Below are positions 62,279 through 64,000 of a stretch of DNA of 64,000 bases, piece after piece. The first letter of the stretch is position 1; every line of letters starts with the position of its first letter. Under the pieces are notes generated by a model, which worked only from the letters and a program-made list of their open reading frames with translations, was not told the origin of the DNA and did no database searches. Both the position numbers and the translations under genes were made by a program. Origin of the DNA: Alkalinema sp. FACHB-956. GTDB taxonomy: Bacteria > Cyanobacteriota > Cyanobacteriia > Leptolyngbyales > Leptolyngbyaceae. Where the stretch lies: NCBI RefSeq assembly GCF_014697025.1, contig NZ_JACJRC010000001.1:744001-808000 (forward strand), given 5' to 3'.

Positions 62279-62343
62279 TCCTAACAATTCTGATCCAGTC
62301 ATCAGGATTTGCGGAACAAGCAACCTTTGCGGAACAAGCAACC

Positions 62344-62835
62344 ATGGTGGACTTTGCTGCCAGCCAATGTTTTACGGTGCAAGGGACGATCGTGCCAGGT
62401 TATCAAGTGGCGTCTGGACGTTCTCCTACCAGTCCCTATCCCGCTGGAACCCTCCAGTTACAACTGCCGTTTTTTCAAGCACGGGGGTTGGACTTATCCA
62501 ATTGCTTTCTGGGGACGTTAAATGTGTCGATCGCGCCCCATACCTTTGAAATTCTGCAACCTATTTATACGTTTCCCAATGTGCAATGGGTTGAAGGTTT
62601 TGCCAGCGAAACCTTCTCCTTCTGCCATTGTGGGATTATGGCTGGAGACATGACTTATCTTGGCTGGGTTTACTATCCCCATCCCGAAACGAAGCTCGAT
62701 CACTTTCAGGATGCTTCTATTTTGGAGGTTGTGGCTCCATTGATCCCCGATTTGAGCTATGGCGATCGGGTGCAGCTCAGTCTTGATCCCCAAGCAATTG
62801 CGCTTAGGTGTCCCAAGCTAGCTGACGATGGTTGA
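62344..62835 (+). CDS. Conserved cyanobacterial protein, barrel-like
   Basis: 163 residues. No function assigned. Blocks G-T-I-V-P-G-Y-Q-V-A-S, P-Y-P-A-G-T-L-Q, G-T-L-N-V-S-I-A-P, S-F-C-H-C-G-I, and W-V-Y-Y-P-H-P-E-T-K-x-x-H-F stand out. The G-x-V-x-x-G and F-x-G-T-L-N-V pair recalls CTP-dependent riboflavin kinases of archaea (cradle-loop barrels), but the match is short and might be chance. The ATG at 62344 follows an 18-bp duplication that contains GGAACAAG. It is downstream of DUF4335 on the same strand, 66 bases apart. Confidence 0.65.
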   Translation: MVDFAASQCFTVQGTIVPGYQVASGRSPTSPYPAGTLQLQLPFFQARGLDLSNCFLGTLNVSIAPHTFEILQPIYTFPNVQWVEGFASETFSFCHCGIMAGDMTYLGWVYYPHPETKLDHFQDASILEVVAPLIPDLSYGDRVQLSLDPQAIALRCPKLADDG

Positions 62836-62980
62836 CTGAACGGTTGACTGAATGGAATCGCAGCGGACTCTAATGAAAGTTGACTTGAAAATTAGCTGAC
62901 TTGAACTTGAATATGCTGGGTTGACTGCGTATTGGTTGACTGCGTATTGGCTGATGGTGCAGTGAATGACGGTGTATTGG
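62832..62980. repeat. Degenerate 15-bp repeat region
   Basis: GTTGACTG and TTGACTGCGTATTGG units recur (clearest at 62921 and 62936), in the gap between convergent genes. Confidence 0.55.
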
Positions 62981-62996
62981 ATGATGATGCAGTTAA

Positions 62997-64000
62997 CTAC
63001 TGCGCGCCTAACCCAGGATTACGGTTTTGATCCAGGCTGCTTTGCTTGATAGCAACTTGTCTAACCGCCTGTTTTGTGCCAGTAGTTGGTTTGCCTTTTG
63101 GGGCGGTGTTGGTTGGATTCTTTTCTACAGAGCTTTTGGGAGCCGCCGCAGAATCCGATCGGGTTAAGGGTGTGATGGAAACATCGATCGCGTAGGATCC
63201 CGAACCTGTAATTTGCAGCTCGTATTCATCATCTAGGGGTAACTGGCCTGTCCAACTCCGCGTTTGCTGGGAGGCTCCATCGATCGGCTCTTGGTTCGAC
63301 TTCAGCAAATTCATCACCACGCCAGATCCATCCAAAATGACACTCATGATCTGTCCCTTGGCCGCTCTTAGGCGGTAGGTTTGGGTCGGCTTATCCTGGA
63401 GGGTGCCTTGAACCAACGCCGAAATCTCACCCGGTTTAAACAAAATGGTTTGGGTTCCATTGGCATTCAGCGCCAGATCGGCAGAAACGGTGGAAGCAAC
63501 GGCATTATCGGATTGGAGGGTATGGGTGGTTCCGCTGGGGATCGGTAGCCGAAAAATCCAAGTGCCGACGCCCAAAACTACTACCAGACTGGCCAAAATC
63601 GCCGACATTGAAGAAATTTGCGGCATCGCTAGCGGCACTTGCACCGTTGGGCGGCGTGATTTCGGGGTTGCTTGTGCGGCTGGCGCGGTTCTTGGGTTCG
63701 TGGATGTTGCTGGGGAGGTAGGGTGAGGATTCATGGCTGTAGGCGGAACCACCATTTGAGTCATGGGGAGTCCCGCTAACATCGGCTGTAGCGCCACCCA
63801 AACTTCCTGCGCCGATTGATAGCGATCGCCGGGATGCAAGGACAACATTTTGAGCAAAACCTGGGCCAAGCGATCGCTGATTTGCGTGTAGGGCTGCCAA
63901 CACCAGGTCAAGCTATGGCTATCTAACAAATCTTGGGGTTCCCGACCCGTTAACAAAACTAAACAAGTGGCAGCTAGAGCATAGAGATCACTGTGGGGAT
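62997..64000 (-). CDS. Serine/threonine protein kinase, C-terminal part (cut by window end)
   Basis: The frame is open to the right edge, so the ATP-binding and catalytic parts are outside. Visible are the end of the kinase domain (S-D-L-Y-A-L-A-A-T-C, L-L-T-G-R-E-P-Q-D-L, L-H-P-G-D-R-Y-Q-S-A-Q-E-V), a Pro/Thr-rich juxtamembrane stretch, one membrane helix (about I-L-A-S-L-V-V-V-L-G-V-G-T-W), and an outer PPC-like domain (G-Q-I-M-S-V-I-L-D-G-S-G, W-T-G-Q-L-P-L-D-D-E-Y). This is the standard layout of cyanobacterial Pkn2-type kinases. No Cys-rich or lectin sensor. No stop or frame error is seen in the visible part. Confidence 0.82.
   Translation of the reverse strand, partial: PHSDLYALAATCLVLLTGREPQDLLDSHSLTWCWQPYTQISDRLAQVLLKMLSLHPGDRYQSAQEVWVALQPMLAGLPMTQMVVPPTAMNPHPTSPATSTNPRTAPAAQATPKSRRPTVQVPLAMPQISSMSAILASLVVVLGVGTWIFRLPIPSGTTHTLQSDNAVASTVSADLALNANGTQTILFKPGEISALVQGTLQDKPTQTYRLRAAKGQIMSVILDGSGVVMNLLKSNQEPIDGASQQTRSWTGQLPLDDEYELQITGSGSYAIDVSITPLTRSDSAAAPKSSVEKNPTNTAPKGKPTTGTKQAVRQVAIKQSSLDQNRNPGLGAQ

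Noticed and set aside
1-64000. tRNA, rRNA or CRISPR arrays
   Set aside because: No T-arm-like GTTCGAATC with matching cloverleaf, no rRNA stretch and no regularly spaced repeats with unique spacers were found by eye. The tandem repeats have no spacers.

Overview
The window is cyanobacterial chromosome. GCGATCGC (HIP1) octamers and CGATCG cores are everywhere, and many genes are cyanobacterial or nearly so: a bilin-type GAF kinase with an Rcp1-like regulator, a BciB-type divinyl reductase, a VTE5-type phytol kinase, adjacent DUF3038 and DUF4335 genes, DUF928, a CHASE2-cyclase, an Uma2 nuclease and a PTPA-CTERM tail. A filamentous, non-heterocystous lineage is plausible but is only an inference.

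Layout. 1-4.2 kb is accessory: the C-terminal end of a large serine recombinase, a PTPA-CTERM remnant, an AT-rich membrane TPR protein, and the first of three copies of a small-protein cassette. 4.2-11.4 kb is mostly housekeeping (MFS exporter, SUI1 factor, trpB, pheS, surE, ribF). 11.4-18.2 kb is a second accessory region: a DUF4258/DUF2283 toxin-antitoxin-like pair, a STAND NTPase with TPRs, the second small-protein cassette, an orphan RHH antitoxin and an AT-rich KAP NTPase. The STAND/DUF segment lies between two 71-bp direct repeats that copy the 3' end of ribF. 18.6-24.4 kb has a Nit1-type amidase between palindromic repeats, a CPA2 antiporter, and the cell-wall pair amidase-murI. 24.4-36.9 kb is a surface/signalling block: FHA-CHAT giant protein, DUF928, a second FHA exoprotein and a CHASE2 cyclase. 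36.9-41.2 kb holds small metabolic and hypothetical genes and the third cassette. 41.2-47 kb contains fructosamine kinase, a likely cyanobacteriochrome kinase with two further two-component proteins, and a NADAR protein. 47-64 kb carries a membrane protein, Uma2, bciB, an acidic DUF6930-like protein, an IscA protein with a structured leader, a TPR protein, a 1484-residue modular subtilase, an epimerase, phytol kinase, DUF3038-DUF4335, and the C-terminal part of a Ser/Thr kinase cut by the window edge.

The strongest unexplained signal is the cassette at about 3.6-4.2, 14.8-15.3 and 39.4-39.9 kb. Each copy has the same promoter spacing (TTGAC(A/T), exactly 17 bp, TAGG(C/G)T), a conserved leader of roughly 220-245 nt with a hairpin showing one compensatory base-pair change, an intrinsic terminator, and then a ribosome site and a paralogous protein of 71-72 residues. 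It looks like an attenuator or riboswitch family controlling a small protein of unknown function.

Other points of interest are the dual-cysteine (DXCF) GAF kinase, the ribF-end repeats around the STAND segment, the leader RNA of the IscA gene, and a local habit of short tandem duplications (12-20 bp) sitting on gene ends.
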